Part shown: positions 16,946 through 26,496 of the stretch, piece by piece
Layout: the number at the start of each line of letters is the position of its first letter
Numbering within the stretch: the first letter of the stretch is position 1
Assembly: GCF_000380165.1 (NCBI RefSeq)
Contig: NZ_KB904691.1
Location: forward strand, 172,520 to 236,519
Length of the DNA: 64,000 nt
Source of the DNA: Wenjunlia vitaminophila DSM 41686
GTDB taxonomy: Bacteria > Actinomycetota > Actinomycetes > Streptomycetales > Streptomycetaceae
Direction: 5' to 3'
Program-made: the position numbers and the translations under genes
The notes under the pieces: generated by a model
Database searches by the model: none
What the model saw: the letters and a program-made list of their open reading frames with translations, nothing else
What the model was told of the DNA's origin: nothing

Positions 16946-19657
16946 TTATGTCGTTTTCGGCCTGATATCCAGTCCGTAGCGCCGGGCCGCGTCGCGGACG
17001 CTTTCCGGCTTGGCCTGGCCGCGCCGGGCGAGGGTGGCCAGGGCCGCGAGCGTGATGGACTCGGCGTCCACCCGGAAGTGCCGGCGCGCGGCGGTGCGGG
17101 TGTCGGAGAGCCCGAAGCCGTCGGTGCCCAACGACGTCCAGTCCTGCTCCACCCAGGGCCTGATCTGGTCCGGCACCGCCCGCATCCAGTCGCTGACCGC
17201 GACCACGGGGCCGGGGGCGCCGTGCAGGGCACGGGTCACGTACGGCACCCGTTCGCTGCCCTCCCGGCCCTCCGCGGCGTCCGCGAGGTTCTCCGCGTCG
17301 CAGGCGAGCGCGTCCCGGCGGAGCTCGGTCCAGGAGGTGGCCGACCACACGTCCGCGGACACGTCCCACTCCTCGGCCAGCAGCCGTTGCGCGGCCAGGG
17401 CCCAGTGCATCGCGGTGCCCGAGGCCAGCAGTTGCAGCCTGGGCGCCCGGTCCGAGGTGCCCACGGGCGCGGGCGCGTACCGGTAGAGCCCGCGCACGAT
17501 GCCCTCGCTCACCCCGTCCGCCTCCGGCATGGGGGGCTGCGCCTTCGGCTCGTTGTAGACGGTGAGGTAGTAGAAGACGTCCTCGCCCTCGGGCCCGAAC
17601 ATGCGGCGCAGCCCGTCGCGGACGATCACCCCGAGCTCGAAGGCGAAGGCGGGGTCGTAGGACACGCAGGCCGGGTTGGTCGAGGCGGTGAGCTGGGAGT
17701 GCCCGTCGGCGTGCTGGAGGCCCTCACCGGTCATGGTGGTGCGGCCGGCGGTGGCCCCGATCAGGAATCCCCGACCCAGTTGGTCGGCGAGCGCCCACAT
17801 CTGGTCGGCGGTGCGCTGCCAGCCGAACATCGAGTAGAAGATGTAGAACGGGATCACCGGCTCGCCGTGGGTGGCGTACGCGGTGGCCGCGGCGGTGAGG
17901 GAGGCCATGGAGCCGGCCTCGGTGATCCCCTCGTTGAGGATCTGACCGTCGGCGGCTTCCTTGTAGTACAGGAGCTGGTCCCGGTCCACCGGGTCGTAGG
18001 TCTGTCCCAGCGGGGAGTAGATGCCGGCGCTGGGGAAGAGCGACTCCATGCCGAAGGTCCGCGCCTCGTCCGGAACGATCGGCACCCAGCGGCGACCTGT
18101 CTGCTTGTCCCGCATCAGGTCCTTGACGAGTCGGACGAACGCCATGGTGGTGGCGATCTCCTGGTTGCCCGAGCCCTTGGCGAGGGTGGCGAACGGCCGG
18201 TCGTCCGGCTGGGGCAGCGCCACCTGGGAGGTGCGGCGGGCCGGTACCGGACCGTCGAGGGCGCGGCGGCGTTCGGTGAGGTACCGCACCTCCTCGGAGT
18301 CCGGTCCCGGATGGGCGTACGGCGGCAACTCGTCGGCGAGTGCGGAGTCGGGGATGGGCAGCCCGAGCAGGTCCCGCATGGCGCGGAACTCACGACCGGT
18401 GAGCTTCTTCATCTGGTGGTTGGCGTTGCGCGACTCGAACCCCGGGCCCAGCGTCCAGCCCTTGACGGTCTGCACGAGCACCACCGTGGGGGCGCCGCGG
18501 TGTTCCACCGCCGCCCGGTAGGCCGCGTGGACCTTCCGCGGCTCGTGTCCCGCCCGTGAGGTGCCCACGATGCGGTGCAGGTCGGCGTCGCTCAGCCCCT
18601 CGGCGAGGGCGCGCAGGCGCTGGTCGGTGCCGAGGAGGTGTTCGCGGATGTAGCCGCCGTCACGGGCGGCGTAGGTCTGGAACTGACCGTCGGGCACCTC
18701 GGCCAGCCGGGCGGCGAGGAGGCCCTCGCTGTCCCGGGCGAGCAGCTGGTCCCACTCCCGGCCCCACAGCGCCTTGACGACGTTCCAGCCCGCGGCCCGG
18801 AACTGCCGCTCCAGCTCGGTGACGATCCGGCCGTTGCCCCGGACCGGACCGTCCAGCCGCTGGAGGTTGCAGTTGATGACGAAGGTGAGGTTGTCGAGGC
18901 GCTCCCGGGAGGCGAGGGCGAGCGCGGCGGTGGCCTCGGGCTCGTCCATCTCGCCGTCGCCGAGGAAGGCCCACACCCGGCAGGCGGAGGTGTCCTTGAT
19001 GCCGCGGGCGTGCAGGTACCGGTTGAACCTGGCCTGGTAGATGGCCGCCAGCGGGCCCAGGCCCATGGAGACGGTGGGGAACTCCCAGAACCAGGGCAGG
19101 CGCCGCGGGTGCGGGTAGGAGGGCAGTCCCTCGCCGCCGGCCTCCTGGCGGAAGTTGTCGAGCTGGGCCTGGGTCAGCCGGCCCTCGAGGAAGGCGCGGG
19201 CGTAGATGCCGGGTGAGGCGTGGCCCTGGAGGTAGAGCTGGTCCCCGGAGCCGTCCCGGTCCTTGCCGCGGAAGAAGTGCTGGAACCCCACCTCGTACAG
19301 CCACGCCGCGGAGGCGTAGGTGGCCATGTGGCCGCCGAGGCCGGCGCGCTGGTTGCCCCGGGTGACCATCACGGCGGCGTTCCAGCGGTTCCACGCGGTG
19401 ATCCGCGCCTCGATCGCCTCGTCGCCGGGGAAGTCCGGCTCGGCCTCGGTGGGCACGGTGTTGACGTAGTCGGTCCCGACCAGCCCGGGCAGGCCGATCC
19501 CGGTCCGCTCGGCGTGCTCCACGGTTCGCCGGACCAGGTAGGCCGCGCGGCGCGGCCCCCGGACCTGGGCTACCGCGTCAAGGGACTCGCGCCATTCGTC
19601 GGTCTCCTCGGGGTCTGGGTCCGGCAGTTGGTCCAACTGGGATGCGGGACGGGACAC
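16946..19657 (-). CDS. aceE: Pyruvate dehydrogenase E1 component, homodimeric type
   Basis: This 903-residue protein is full length for AceE (about 890). It decarboxylates pyruvate on thiamine diphosphate and passes the acetyl group to E2 lipoyl domains. The ThDP motif begins at [16 protein letters not shown] and ends near [11 protein letters not shown]; the family blocks [42 protein letters not shown] and [15 protein letters not shown] are all present. I chose GTG 19657 because AAAGGGGATCCC precedes it and because the protein then begins close to the conserved [20 protein letters not shown]. No E2 or E3 gene adjoins, as is usual in actinobacteria. Confidence 0.95.
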   Translation of the reverse strand: MSRPASQLDQLPDPDPEETDEWRESLDAVAQVRGPRRAAYLVRRTVEHAERTGIGLPGLVGTDYVNTVPTEAEPDFPGDEAIEARITAWNRWNAAVMVTRGNQRAGLGGHMATYASAAWLYEVGFQHFFRGKDRDGSGDQLYLQGHASPGIYARAFLEGRLTQAQLDNFRQEAGGEGLPSYPHPRRLPWFWEFPTVSMGLGPLAAIYQARFNRYLHARGIKDTSACRVWAFLGDGEMDEPEATAALALASRERLDNLTFVINCNLQRLDGPVRGNGRIVTELERQFRAAGWNVVKALWGREWDQLLARDSEGLLAARLAEVPDGQFQTYAARDGGYIREHLLGTDQRLRALAEGLSDADLHRIVGTSRAGHEPRKVHAAYRAAVEHRGAPTVVLVQTVKGWTLGPGFESRNANHQMKKLTGREFRAMRDLLGLPIPDSALADELPPYAHPGPDSEEVRYLTERRRALDGPVPARRTSQVALPQPDDRPFATLAKGSGNQEIATTMAFVRLVKDLMRDKQTGRRWVPIVPDEARTFGMESLFPSAGIYSPLGQTYDPVDRDQLLYYKEAADGQILNEGITEAGSMASLTAAATAYATHGEPVIPFYIFYSMFGWQRTADQMWALADQLGRGFLIGATAGRTTMTGEGLQHADGHSQLTASTNPACVSYDPAFAFELGVIVRDGLRRMFGPEGEDVFYYLTVYNEPKAQPPMPEADGVSEGIVRGLYRYAPAPVGTSDRAPRLQLLASGTAMHWALAAQRLLAEEWDVSADVWSATSWTELRRDALACDAENLADAAEGREGSERVPYVTRALHGAPGPVVAVSDWMRAVPDQIRPWVEQDWTSLGTDGFGLSDTRTAARRHFRVDAESITLAALATLARRGQAKPESVRDAARRYGLDIRPKTT

Positions 19658-19824
19658 GGGATCCCCTTTCACTTCGTCGTTCTGTCCCCGGGGCCGCGGA
19701 GATGGGCGGCCCCGGGGCGGATCAGCGAGCCGGGTGCGGGCCCGGCCTGCGGGTGGTGCGGTAAGGAACGACGCCAGGACTGTCACTCAGATCCCGGATC
19801 GCGGAACTTTTCTTCCGCTCGAGG

Positions 19825-19855
19825 ATGGTAGTCATGGCGACAGCGGCGTCGTCAA
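19825..19855 (-). promoter_or_regulatory. Possible aceE promoter
   Basis: On the minus strand TTGACG (19855-19850) and TACCAT (19830-19825) are separated by 19 bp, about 170 bp upstream of the aceE GTG. The -35 is good and the -10 fair; the spacer is long. Confidence 0.35.
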
Positions 19856-19899
19856 TCAGTACCGGCAAGTAGTTTCCTTGGTCATCTCATGACGATTTA

Positions 19900-20640
19900 T
19901 CATTTATCTCCCACTTGAGCGACCGCTGACACCGGCTCAATCACACCGGCGGCCCGCCGCAGGATCTCGGTGTACACCGTCGGGTCGTCGCTGATGATCT
20001 GCGGGAAACCCCGCCCGTAGCGGCCGTGCCAGCGCGCCTCGACGCCCGGATTGGGGTAGTCGGTCCCGTCCGGGAGGTACAGGTGGGGGCTGCACACCAC
20101 CCCGTGCTCCTTGGCGCAGTGGAAGTCCGCGGTCACCCGGCCCCGGGCCCTCCCGTCGTCGAGCCCGTCGGCGATGGCGCCCACGTCCACCCCGGGGGTC
20201 TCGCCGGCGACGCGGAGGACCACCGCCCGGGTCCCGATGGACAGGCTCTGCGCCCAGAAGGCCCGGCGCAGGGCGAGGTCGAGCCGTTCGGCCACGTCGA
20301 GCCCCTGCTCCTTGGCGAGCTGGACGGCCTCGAGCGCCGGCATGGTCGAGGAGGGGTACGTCCAGTCCGACGCCCGCCAGAGCTGCCAGCCCGCGTCCGG
20401 CTCGAGGTGGGCGACACCGCCCACCTCGGAGTCGGTGCCGGGGCGCGGGCTGGGCCCGTCGTTGAACAGCTCCAGGGGGAAGGCCCGGTGGTCCAGACGG
20501 ACCACGGACTCCAGACCGAGGCGGGCCCGGGTGGTGTGCAGGCGGTGGATCGCCACGTGGGCGAACGAACACCACAGGTCGGAGAAGACCGTGATGGTGC
20601 CCGGCCGGACCTGGGTACGGGGGTGCGGTGTCGTGGGCAT
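19900..20640 (-). CDS. DsbA-fold (FrnE/2-hydroxychromene isomerase-like) protein
   Basis: This 246-residue protein looks like the DSBA-like thioredoxin family. The active-site region reads FSDLWCSFAHVAIHRL (about residues 23-38): one Cys remains where FrnE proteins have C-P-W-C, so it is unlikely to be a normal disulfide oxidase and is closer to isomerase-like members. A C-terminal block (VDVGAIADGL, SPHLYLPDGTDYPNPG, cis-Pro equivalent) closes the fold. GGAGGGAGCTCC precedes ATG 20640. There is no signal peptide, so it is cytoplasmic. It follows the GntR regulator gene on the same strand by 207 bp; any link to the nitroimidazole cluster is inference. Confidence 0.65.
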   Translation of the reverse strand: MPTTPHPRTQVRPGTITVFSDLWCSFAHVAIHRLHTTRARLGLESVVRLDHRAFPLELFNDGPSPRPGTDSEVGGVAHLEPDAGWQLWRASDWTYPSSTMPALEAVQLAKEQGLDVAERLDLALRRAFWAQSLSIGTRAVVLRVAGETPGVDVGAIADGLDDGRARGRVTADFHCAKEHGVVCSPHLYLPDGTDYPNPGVEARWHGRYGRGFPQIISDDPTVYTEILRRAAGVIEPVSAVAQVGDK

Positions 20641-20847
20641 GGAGCTCCCTCCGGGGCGTGGCGACATGGGTGACAGGGCGCCGGAGCGCCAGGCGGACCG
20701 GTGCTGCCGGTCCGTCGGGGTCCGGTCGCCCGCGGAGCGTTCCGTGCGTGTGGTTCCTGCCCGCGGGACCACCGGCCCCAAGGGCCGGCGCCGCGTGCCC
20801 GAATGACGCGGTGGAACGGGTGGGGCGTGACGCCGGCCGGCGTCAGG

Positions 20848-21555
20848 TCACGCCCTGCCGTGGCCCGCCACCGGCTGGTCGGCCGGCCCGCCGCCCCCGC
20901 CCCGCCCGCGCCAGTAGCTCAGGACGTGCTCCTGGAGGAGTTCACCGACCCGTGGGTCACGGCGGCGGAACGCCTCCACGAGGAACTCGTGGTCGTCCGC
21001 GTTCTCGTGCAGCTCGGTGCGCAGCCAACGGATGGACATGGACGTCCACAGCTCGATGCCCAGGCCCTCCCAGGCCCGCAACAGGATGGCGTTGCCCGCC
21101 GCGCGGACGATCTCCCGGTGGAAGGCGATGGCGTGTTGTATCTGCGCCTCGGTGTCGCCGGCGAGCGCGGCGGCGTGCAGCGCCGTCACCTCCGCCTCCA
21201 GCACGGACAGGTCCTCGGCGAGCCGATCCACCGCGGTCTCGGCGGCGAGCCGCTCCAGGGCGGCGCGGACCGGGTACACCTCGCGGAGTTCGCGCTCGGT
21301 GAAGTCGCAGACCCGGGCGCCGCGGTTGGGTGAGGACTCGATCAGGCGCATGGCCTCCAGGTCCCGCAGCGCCTCGCGGACGGGCCCCTGGCTGACGCCG
21401 AGCTCCGCGGCCACCTGGCGCTCGACGATGCGGTCGCCCGGCCGCCACCGCCCGGAGACCAGGCCGTCGAGCAGCAGGCGCTTGATCTGCTCCCGCAGGG
21501 GGGCACGGGTCAGGGCGTCACTGGTGAGGCGCTGAGGGTTGTCCGCCGTGGTCAT
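20848..21555 (-). CDS. GntR-family transcriptional regulator (FadR/FCD type)
   Basis: This 235-residue regulator has an N-terminal winged helix (about 17-80) with the GntR signature LREQIKRLLLDGLVSGRWRP, GDRIVERQVAAELGVSQGPV and REALRDLEAMRLI. An all-helical FCD effector domain (about 90-215) follows, with RAALERLAAE and the AFHREIVRAAGN segment whose His is a usual metal ligand. Such proteins bind small carboxylates. It is divergent from the nitroimidazole-type operon, and a palindrome inside that operon's promoter is the obvious candidate operator. A Gly/Pro-rich tail closes the protein. Confidence 0.85.
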   Translation of the reverse strand: MTTADNPQRLTSDALTRAPLREQIKRLLLDGLVSGRWRPGDRIVERQVAAELGVSQGPVREALRDLEAMRLIESSPNRGARVCDFTERELREVYPVRAALERLAAETAVDRLAEDLSVLEAEVTALHAAALAGDTEAQIQHAIAFHREIVRAAGNAILLRAWEGLGIELWTSMSIRWLRTELHENADDHEFLVEAFRRRDPRVGELLQEHVLSYWRGRGGGGGPADQPVAGHGRA

Positions 21556-21630
21556 GTGCTCTTTCCCGCCGCCATGCGCTGCTACCTCCGTCCACGGACC
21601 TGACCGATTCCGGCCAGCGCCTTTTGAGCA

Positions 21631-21659
21631 TTGATCGCTGATCGATCATTTGCTAGCAT
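21631..21659 (+). promoter_or_regulatory. Sigma-70-type promoter with operator-like palindrome
   Basis: TTGATC (21631-21636) and TAGCAT (21654-21659) are separated by exactly 17 bp. The spacer holds the 10-bp palindrome TGATCGATCA (21639-21648), and the -35 TTGATC adds a further TGATC half-site. It lies between the divergent GntR gene and the operon starting at 21865, so repression by that GntR protein is the likely model. The remaining ~200 bp to the first gene form a leader in which I see nothing else. Confidence 0.6.
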
Positions 21660-21864
21660 ACAACGCCATGCTGCCATCGTGCTGCCGCTGTCGATCTGGC
21701 AGGGGCGGACGCGGCCGTCCAACCGGTCCGACGGATGCGGGTCCGTCCGGGCCGGACCAGGGGTCGCGGGGCGCGTCGCACCAGGTCGCGGGGCACGCCC
21801 ACGAGCAGCCGACGCCGGTCTGCCGCTCTCACTGAAAGCCCCTCCCATCCACAGAGGAGCCATC

Positions 21865-23019
21865 GTGACTGAGCGCCTGCTCGACCTCACCCAGCACGAG
21901 ATCCAGGCCCTGAAGACCCGGCACAACCTCGCTGACGCGCACACCCACCAACGTCAGTCCCCCACCCAGCGGGCCATCGTCGCCGCGCTCCCCGACCTGT
22001 GGTACGAGGCGGAGCAGACCCCCCAGGCGGTGCTCGAGGACCGGTTCAAGGACGCGTTCTTCCAGTTACACGGCCAGCACAGCGTGCGGGGCGGTGAGCG
22101 CACGCTGCTCTCCTACGCCGCGTCGATCTCCACCATCGTCACCGGGATGTACCTGGCCCAGCGGCAGCTCAGCGTGAGCCTGGTGGAGCCGTGCTTCGAC
22201 AACCTGCCCGACGTGCTCAAGAACCTCGGCGTCCACCCGGTCCCCGTCCCGGAGGAGGTGCTGCACGACCCGGCGCTGATCTACCAACGGCTGGTGGAGA
22301 CGGTGCGCACCGACGCGCTGTTCCTGGTCGACCCCAACAACCCGACCGGGTTCACCCTGCTGCGGCACGGTCGCACCGGCTTCCAGGAGGTGGTGCGCTA
22401 CTGCGTGGACCACCACAAGCTGCTGGTGCTGGACCTGTGCTTCGCCGCCTTCGCCCTGGCCGACCCGCGGTTCGGCCGGTTCGACCTGTACGAGCTGCTC
22501 GACGGCTCCGGGGTGCGGTACATCGCCCTGGAGGACACCGGCAAGACGTGGCCGCTCCAGGACGCCAAGTGCTCCCTGCTGACCCCGAGCCCGGACCTGT
22601 ACCCGGACCTGTACAACATCAACACCAGCGTGCTGCTCGACGTCTCCCCGTTCGTGCTGAACTTCGTCACCCGCTACGTGCAGGACTCCACCCACGACGC
22701 CATGGCCTCGGTGCGGGAGGTGGTGGCGGGCAACCGGGAGCTCGCCCAGAAGAAGCTGCACGGCAGCCTGCTGGAGCACCAGGAGCCGGTGGTGGACGTG
22801 AGCGTCGCCTGGTTCCGCATCCGCGACGAACGGGTCACCGCCAGCGAACTGCACCGCCGGGTCGCGGCGCGCGGCGTCTACGTGCTGCCGGGCACCTACT
22901 TCTACTGGAGCGACCCACGGCCCGGGGAGCGCTACGTGCGGCTGGCCCTGGCCCGCGACCCCAGGGAGTTCGCCCGCTCCCTCGACCGGCTGCGGGAGGC
23001 GGTGGACGACTGTGGGTGA
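21865..23019 (+). CDS. rohP: PLP-dependent L-arginine oxidase-like enzyme (RohP/MppP type)
   Basis: This 384-residue fold-type I PLP enzyme looks like an aminotransferase: [10 protein letters not shown] (156-165), PLP-binding Asp in [10 protein letters not shown] (Asp 190) and PLP-lysine in EDTGKTWP (Lys 227). The LCFAAF and EDTGKTWP blocks and the N-terminal THQRQSPTQ segment recall MppP and RohP, which use O2 and PLP to convert L-arginine to 4-hydroxy-2-ketoarginine. The GTG start at 21865 follows AGAGGAGCC. The next four genes correspond in type and order to the azomycin pathway, which strongly raises confidence. An ordinary aminotransferase cannot be excluded from sequence alone. Confidence 0.72.
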   Translation: MTERLLDLTQHEIQALKTRHNLADAHTHQRQSPTQRAIVAALPDLWYEAEQTPQAVLEDRFKDAFFQLHGQHSVRGGERTLLSYAASISTIVTGMYLAQRQLSVSLVEPCFDNLPDVLKNLGVHPVPVPEEVLHDPALIYQRLVETVRTDALFLVDPNNPTGFTLLRHGRTGFQEVVRYCVDHHKLLVLDLCFAAFALADPRFGRFDLYELLDGSGVRYIALEDTGKTWPLQDAKCSLLTPSPDLYPDLYNINTSVLLDVSPFVLNFVTRYVQDSTHDAMASVREVVAGNRELAQKKLHGSLLEHQEPVVDVSVAWFRIRDERVTASELHRRVAARGVYVLPGTYFYWSDPRPGERYVRLALARDPREFARSLDRLREAVDDCG

Positions 23020-23506
23020 GACCTACCTCGACGCCTCGCTGTTCCTCGGCATGCACAGCACCGACCCGGTCACCAGGGCCGCCTGCAAGGGGTTCTTCGT
23101 CACCCACCTGCACCTCCCCACGGTGATGACCTACGAGGAGGTCGGGCGCTGCGACGACGTCGTCTGGGGGCGCCCACGCCGGATACAGGACCTGTACTAC
23201 CCGTTCATGGACGTGCTGCACAGCGTGCTCGACGTGCGCCGGCGCGGCTACCAGGTCAGTGACCTCACCCACCTGGACGCCCACCCGCTGACCGGGCTGC
23301 GCCCCCGGGAACGGCTGCTGCTCTCCGTGGTGAGCGCGACCGGGGGCCGTCTGGTGACGGTAAACCCGCGGCTGCTCCGCGCGTCGTCGGCCGGCCTACC
23401 GGTGTGCTCGCCGCGTCCCAGCCAGGAGACCGCCCCGTTCCCCGACGAGCTGGAGTCCCTCTACCGGCAGTCACTGGCGCTGGAGGTGGACCATGCCGAG
23501 GTCTGA
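23012..23506 (+). CDS. rohQ: Small protein of the azomycin-type operon (RohQ candidate, DUF6190-like)
   Basis: This 164-residue protein overlaps the end of the PLP enzyme by 8 bp (GTG start 23012). It begins [20 protein letters not shown], a beta-strand with Asp that resembles PIN-like folds, but no complete acidic nuclease site is evident. I know it only as a DUF6190-like family. In the azomycin pathway the remaining step is cyclisation and dehydration of guanidinoacetaldehyde to 2-aminoimidazole, assigned to RohQ; by position and elimination this gene is the candidate. The symbol is inferred from context. Confidence 0.55.
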   Translation: MGETYLDASLFLGMHSTDPVTRAACKGFFVTHLHLPTVMTYEEVGRCDDVVWGRPRRIQDLYYPFMDVLHSVLDVRRRGYQVSDLTHLDAHPLTGLRPRERLLLSVVSATGGRLVTVNPRLLRASSAGLPVCSPRPSQETAPFPDELESLYRQSLALEVDHAEV

Positions 23507-24320
23507 ACCCGCGGGGCGGGAAGCGGCCACCCCCCGTCCCGACCTGGAGGGGGTCGTGGTCCCGCTGGTCACCCCCCTGGACGAGCGACGCCGGGTGTGC
23601 AAGGGCAGCGTGGCCCGTCTGGTGTCCGGGCTGCGCCCCTACGTCTCGGCGTTCATGCCCACCCTCTCCACCGGCGAGGGCTGGCACCTCACGCTCTCCC
23701 AGTGGGCGGACATGGTGCGGGCCACGGTGGCCAACGCGGACGGCGCCCCGGTGCTCGCCGGGGTGGAGCTGGGGCGGGCCGGGCCGGTGCTGGAGCGGGC
23801 CAGGCTCGCGGCGGAGTTGGGCGCGGACGCGGTGGTCGTGCCGCCTCCGTTCCCGCGCGGCGCCGGGTGCCCCGGGCTGCTCGCGCACTACCGGCAGGTG
23901 ACCGCGGGCAGTGAGCTGCCCGTGGTGGTCTACCACGAGAACGCGGTGTCCGGGACACCCCTGGACGCCGGGGCCCTGGCCGCGGTGTGCGCGTTGCCGG
24001 GCGTGATCGGAGTGAAGGAGTCCAGCGGCTCGGGCGAGTTCACCGCGGAACTACTGGCACATCGACCAGGGGTGCCGGTGCTTCAGGGGTGGGAGCAGCT
24101 CATCACCTCGGTGCCGGGGGTGGCCGGCTTCGTCGGGCCGCTCGCCAACCTGCACCCCGGGGTGTGCCGACGGGCCCTCGACTCCTTTGCCGAGGCGGAC
24201 CAGCGCGCGGTGGACGCCCTGTGCGGGCAGTACCACCTGTTCGACGAGGACTGGTACCGCCATGTCAAGTTGGAACTGGCCAGGCGGGGCACGATCTCGA
24301 CCCCGCTGACCGTGCGGTGA
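23493..24320 (+). CDS. rohR: DapA-fold aldolase (RohR-like retro-aldolase)
   Basis: This 275-residue TIM-barrel protein belongs to the dihydrodipicolinate synthase/N-acetylneuraminate lyase family. The Schiff-base lysine is in GVIGVKESSG (Lys 175) and the catalytic Tyr in VVVYHENAVSG (Tyr 147). In the azomycin pathway this type of enzyme cleaves 4-hydroxy-2-ketoarginine into guanidinoacetaldehyde and pyruvate. GGAGGTG precedes ATG 23493, which overlaps the previous gene by 14 bp. True DapA activity is unlikely given the operon. Confidence 0.75.
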   Translation: MPRSEPAGREAATPRPDLEGVVVPLVTPLDERRRVCKGSVARLVSGLRPYVSAFMPTLSTGEGWHLTLSQWADMVRATVANADGAPVLAGVELGRAGPVLERARLAAELGADAVVVPPPFPRGAGCPGLLAHYRQVTAGSELPVVVYHENAVSGTPLDAGALAAVCALPGVIGVKESSGSGEFTAELLAHRPGVPVLQGWEQLITSVPGVAGFVGPLANLHPGVCRRALDSFAEADQRAVDALCGQYHLFDEDWYRHVKLELARRGTISTPLTVR

Positions 24321-24336
24321 TCGGGTGGAGGAACCC

Positions 24337-25185
24337 ATGACCGACCTGACCACGGCCCCGGCGCCCCCGCGCACCAAGGGCGCCCGGCTGTTCGAGCTCA
24401 ACCGCACCATCACCACGCCGGAGGAGTACCGGGAGCTGCTGGCCCTCGACGAGGAGCTGGTGGCGAGCCGGGCCCGGGAACTGGAGGCGGAGTACCCCCG
24501 GATCGCCGACCGGGCCGAGCTCACCCGGCTGGTCCGCGGACTCCTGGCGGAGGAGGAGGCCTCCCCCCCGGAGTGCGAACGGATCATGGCGGAGGAGCTG
24601 TCCCGGGAACAGTTCCGCGAAGTGGTGCGCCAGTTCGCGGTGGACGGGCTCACCGAGTCCGAGTCGTTCCTGCCGATCGTGCCCCGGCTGCCGAAGAAGG
24701 CGAAGATGGCCGTCTTCCGGGTGCTGGTGGACGAGTTCGGCTGCGGCAACCTCGACCAGGCGCACTTCAACATCTACCGGGAGCTGATGAGCGAACTCGA
24801 TCTCTCCCTCGACGTCGAGGACTACCTGGGCACCACCAACCCCGAGACCTTCGCCTACGTGAACCTCTTCTTCTGGGCGGCGGCCAGGGCACCACGGCCG
24901 GAGTACTTCCTCGGGGCCCTGTGCTACCTGGAGTCCAGCATCCTCTACGCCTTCCGGTGCTTCGCCGACGCGGCCACCCGGCTGGGACTCGCGGGTGCCC
25001 GCTACTACACCGAGCACCTGCACATCGACCACTTCCACGCCAAGGAGCTCAGTGTGGCGATCCGGGAGCTGGAGGCCGAGGCAGACCTGGACTGCGCCAA
25101 GGTGTGGGCCGGTTTCCGGTTGGCCAGCGAGACCATCGGCGGCTCGGTCGAGGCCGCCGTCGCCTCCGCCCTGCGGGTGGCGTGA
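24337..25185 (+). CDS. rohS: Heme-oxygenase-like diiron N-oxygenase (RohS-like)
   Basis: This 282-residue all-helical protein has the ligand pattern of heme-oxygenase-like diiron oxidases: Glu 133 and His 143 in VDEFGCGNLDQAHFNIYREL, Glu 199 in CYLESSIL, then His 227, Asp 231 and His 234 in EHLHIDHFHAKEL. That is a full E-H-E-H-D-H set. In the azomycin pathway this enzyme oxidises 2-aminoimidazole to 2-nitroimidazole. GGTGGAGG places the start at ATG 24337 rather than the GTG at 24325. The stop overlaps the ATG of the Rieske gene by one base. Confidence 0.8.
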   Translation: MTDLTTAPAPPRTKGARLFELNRTITTPEEYRELLALDEELVASRARELEAEYPRIADRAELTRLVRGLLAEEEASPPECERIMAEELSREQFREVVRQFAVDGLTESESFLPIVPRLPKKAKMAVFRVLVDEFGCGNLDQAHFNIYRELMSELDLSLDVEDYLGTTNPETFAYVNLFFWAAARAPRPEYFLGALCYLESSILYAFRCFADAATRLGLAGARYYTEHLHIDHFHAKELSVAIRELEAEADLDCAKVWAGFRLASETIGGSVEAAVASALRVA

Positions 25186-25508
25186 TGGCGGCCCCCGACC
25201 GCGCCGACGGTCCGGTGCCCGCCCCGGCCCGGCCGCGGACGGCCGTCACCGACGGGGCGCCGGTGGTCGAGGCCGCCGGCGAGGACGAGGTGCGGGTGCG
25301 GGTGGGCGAACGGGAGTTCCTGGTCTCCGCCGCCTGCCCGCACCGCCGGGGCCGGTTGGTCTTCGCCCGGGTCAACGAGGCCAGGCTGCGCATCACCTGC
25401 CCCCTGCACCACTCCAGTTTCGACCTGCTCACCGGTGCGGCGCTGTCCGGTCCCACCGAGCGACCGCTGTGCGTGCGGGAGGTGACCGGGGACCAGCCGC
25501 CCCGGTGA
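25185..25508 (+). CDS. Rieske [2Fe-2S] ferredoxin
   Basis: This 107-residue protein has one Rieske domain with ligands Cys 51 and His 53 (ACPHRRG) and Cys 72 and His 75 (TCPLHHSSF). It begins in the stop codon of the diiron oxygenase (TGATG), so the two are translationally coupled and the ferredoxin is most simply its electron donor. The usual Rieske disulfide cysteines are absent, as in oxygenase-type ferredoxins. A ~20-residue Pro/Ala-rich N-terminus precedes the domain. Confidence 0.85.
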   Translation: MAAPDRADGPVPAPARPRTAVTDGAPVVEAAGEDEVRVRVGEREFLVSAACPHRRGRLVFARVNEARLRITCPLHHSSFDLLTGAALSGPTERPLCVREVTGDQPPR

Positions 25509-25515
25509 GCGTCGC

Positions 25516-25545
25516 CCCCACCCGCGGCCGGCACCGCGGGTGGGG
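25516..25545. terminator. Bidirectional hairpin terminator
   Basis: A perfect 12-bp stem CCCCACCCGCGG/CCGCGGGTGGGG (25516-25527 and 25534-25545) with a 6-base loop lies between the convergent Rieske gene and the heptose glycan operon. Confidence 0.75.
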
Positions 25546-25557
25546 CCTCCGGGGGCG

Positions 25558-26490
25558 TCAGCACTGGTCGGCGAGCGCGGCGAGCAGGGCGACGAGCAGC
25601 GGGGGCGGGGGCCCGGCACGGCCGAACCGGGCCGAGCACTCCCGTGCCCGGGTCCTGGCGTCGCTCGACCCGCACCACCGCCAGGCGTCACCGAGCCGGG
25701 GCCCGTCCAGGTCCTCGACCCGGAGCACCGCGGGCCAGTCAAGTGCCTCAGCCTGGGCGGTGACCTTGGCGCCGCCGGCCACCGGGTCCACCGCGAGCAC
25801 CGGCACGCCCGCGTCGAGTCCCAGCACCAGGCCGTGCAGTCGGGTGGTGACCACGACGTCGAGCCTGGTCAGGACGGCGCGGAGCTGACCGGGGGTGGCG
25901 GCCAGACGCCAGTCCCGGGTGTCCAGCCGGGTGTCCAGCGGGAGCCTGGCCGCGTCCAGCCGGAGCAGCCAGCGCGTCAGGGCCTCGGCGGCCCGCGTGT
26001 GGCGCCTGCGTTCGCCGTACTCCTGCTGCCCTTCGGTGAGGATGACGCCGACCAGGGGCACCGGCTCGGGGCGGGGGGCGTGCGCGGCGAGGTCCGGCTC
26101 GGGCGGCGCGGCCGTGCCGTCGCGGGGCAGCACCACGTGGAACCCGGTGACGGCCGGGTCGCCGGGGTCGGTCACCGAGGTGCCGACCGCGATCCGCCGG
26201 CAGTGGGCGAACCGCCGGTGGAGTTCGAGCAGTGGGGAGGGGACGTCCCCGGCGGGGCGGCGGGAGTGCAGCGGACCGCAGGCGAACACCAGGTGGCTGT
26301 ACCGCTCGGGGTCGGCGTCGCTCAGGTGCAGCCCGCCCGGGTGGTAGGTGGGGGACCAGGCGGTGTCGAACGGGACCCCGGCGCCGGTCAGCGCGGCGGC
26401 CACGGCCTGCGCCGCCAGCACGTCGCCGGCGGTGGCCTCGCCGTGCCGGAAGGCGAACCACCCGGTGAGCAGGGCCCGTCGCACCGCCAC
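25558..26490 (-). CDS. Polysaccharide pyruvyl transferase family protein
   Basis: This 310-residue protein has the family's GT-B-like layout with the diagnostic C-terminal block TTRLHGLVLGLDAGVPVLAV near residues 215-234 and an N-terminal strand-loop (ALLTGWFAFRHGEATAGDVL). Members add ketal-linked pyruvate to sugars, or otherwise modify glycans. It is the last gene of the minus-strand heptose operon, 6 bp after the preceding glycosyltransferase. Confidence 0.75.
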   Translation of the reverse strand: MAVRRALLTGWFAFRHGEATAGDVLAAQAVAAALTGAGVPFDTAWSPTYHPGGLHLSDADPERYSHLVFACGPLHSRRPAGDVPSPLLELHRRFAHCRRIAVGTSVTDPGDPAVTGFHVVLPRDGTAAPPEPDLAAHAPRPEPVPLVGVILTEGQQEYGERRRHTRAAEALTRWLLRLDAARLPLDTRLDTRDWRLAATPGQLRAVLTRLDVVVTTRLHGLVLGLDAGVPVLAVDPVAGGAKVTAQAEALDWPAVLRVEDLDGPRLGDAWRWCGSSDARTRARECSARFGRAGPPPPLLVALLAALADQC

Positions 26491-26496
26491 GGGCGG

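Noticed and set aside
24337..25185. A genuine heme oxygenase for heme breakdown
   Set aside because: The full diiron ligand set and the operon partners indicate a heme-oxygenase-like diiron N-oxygenase.
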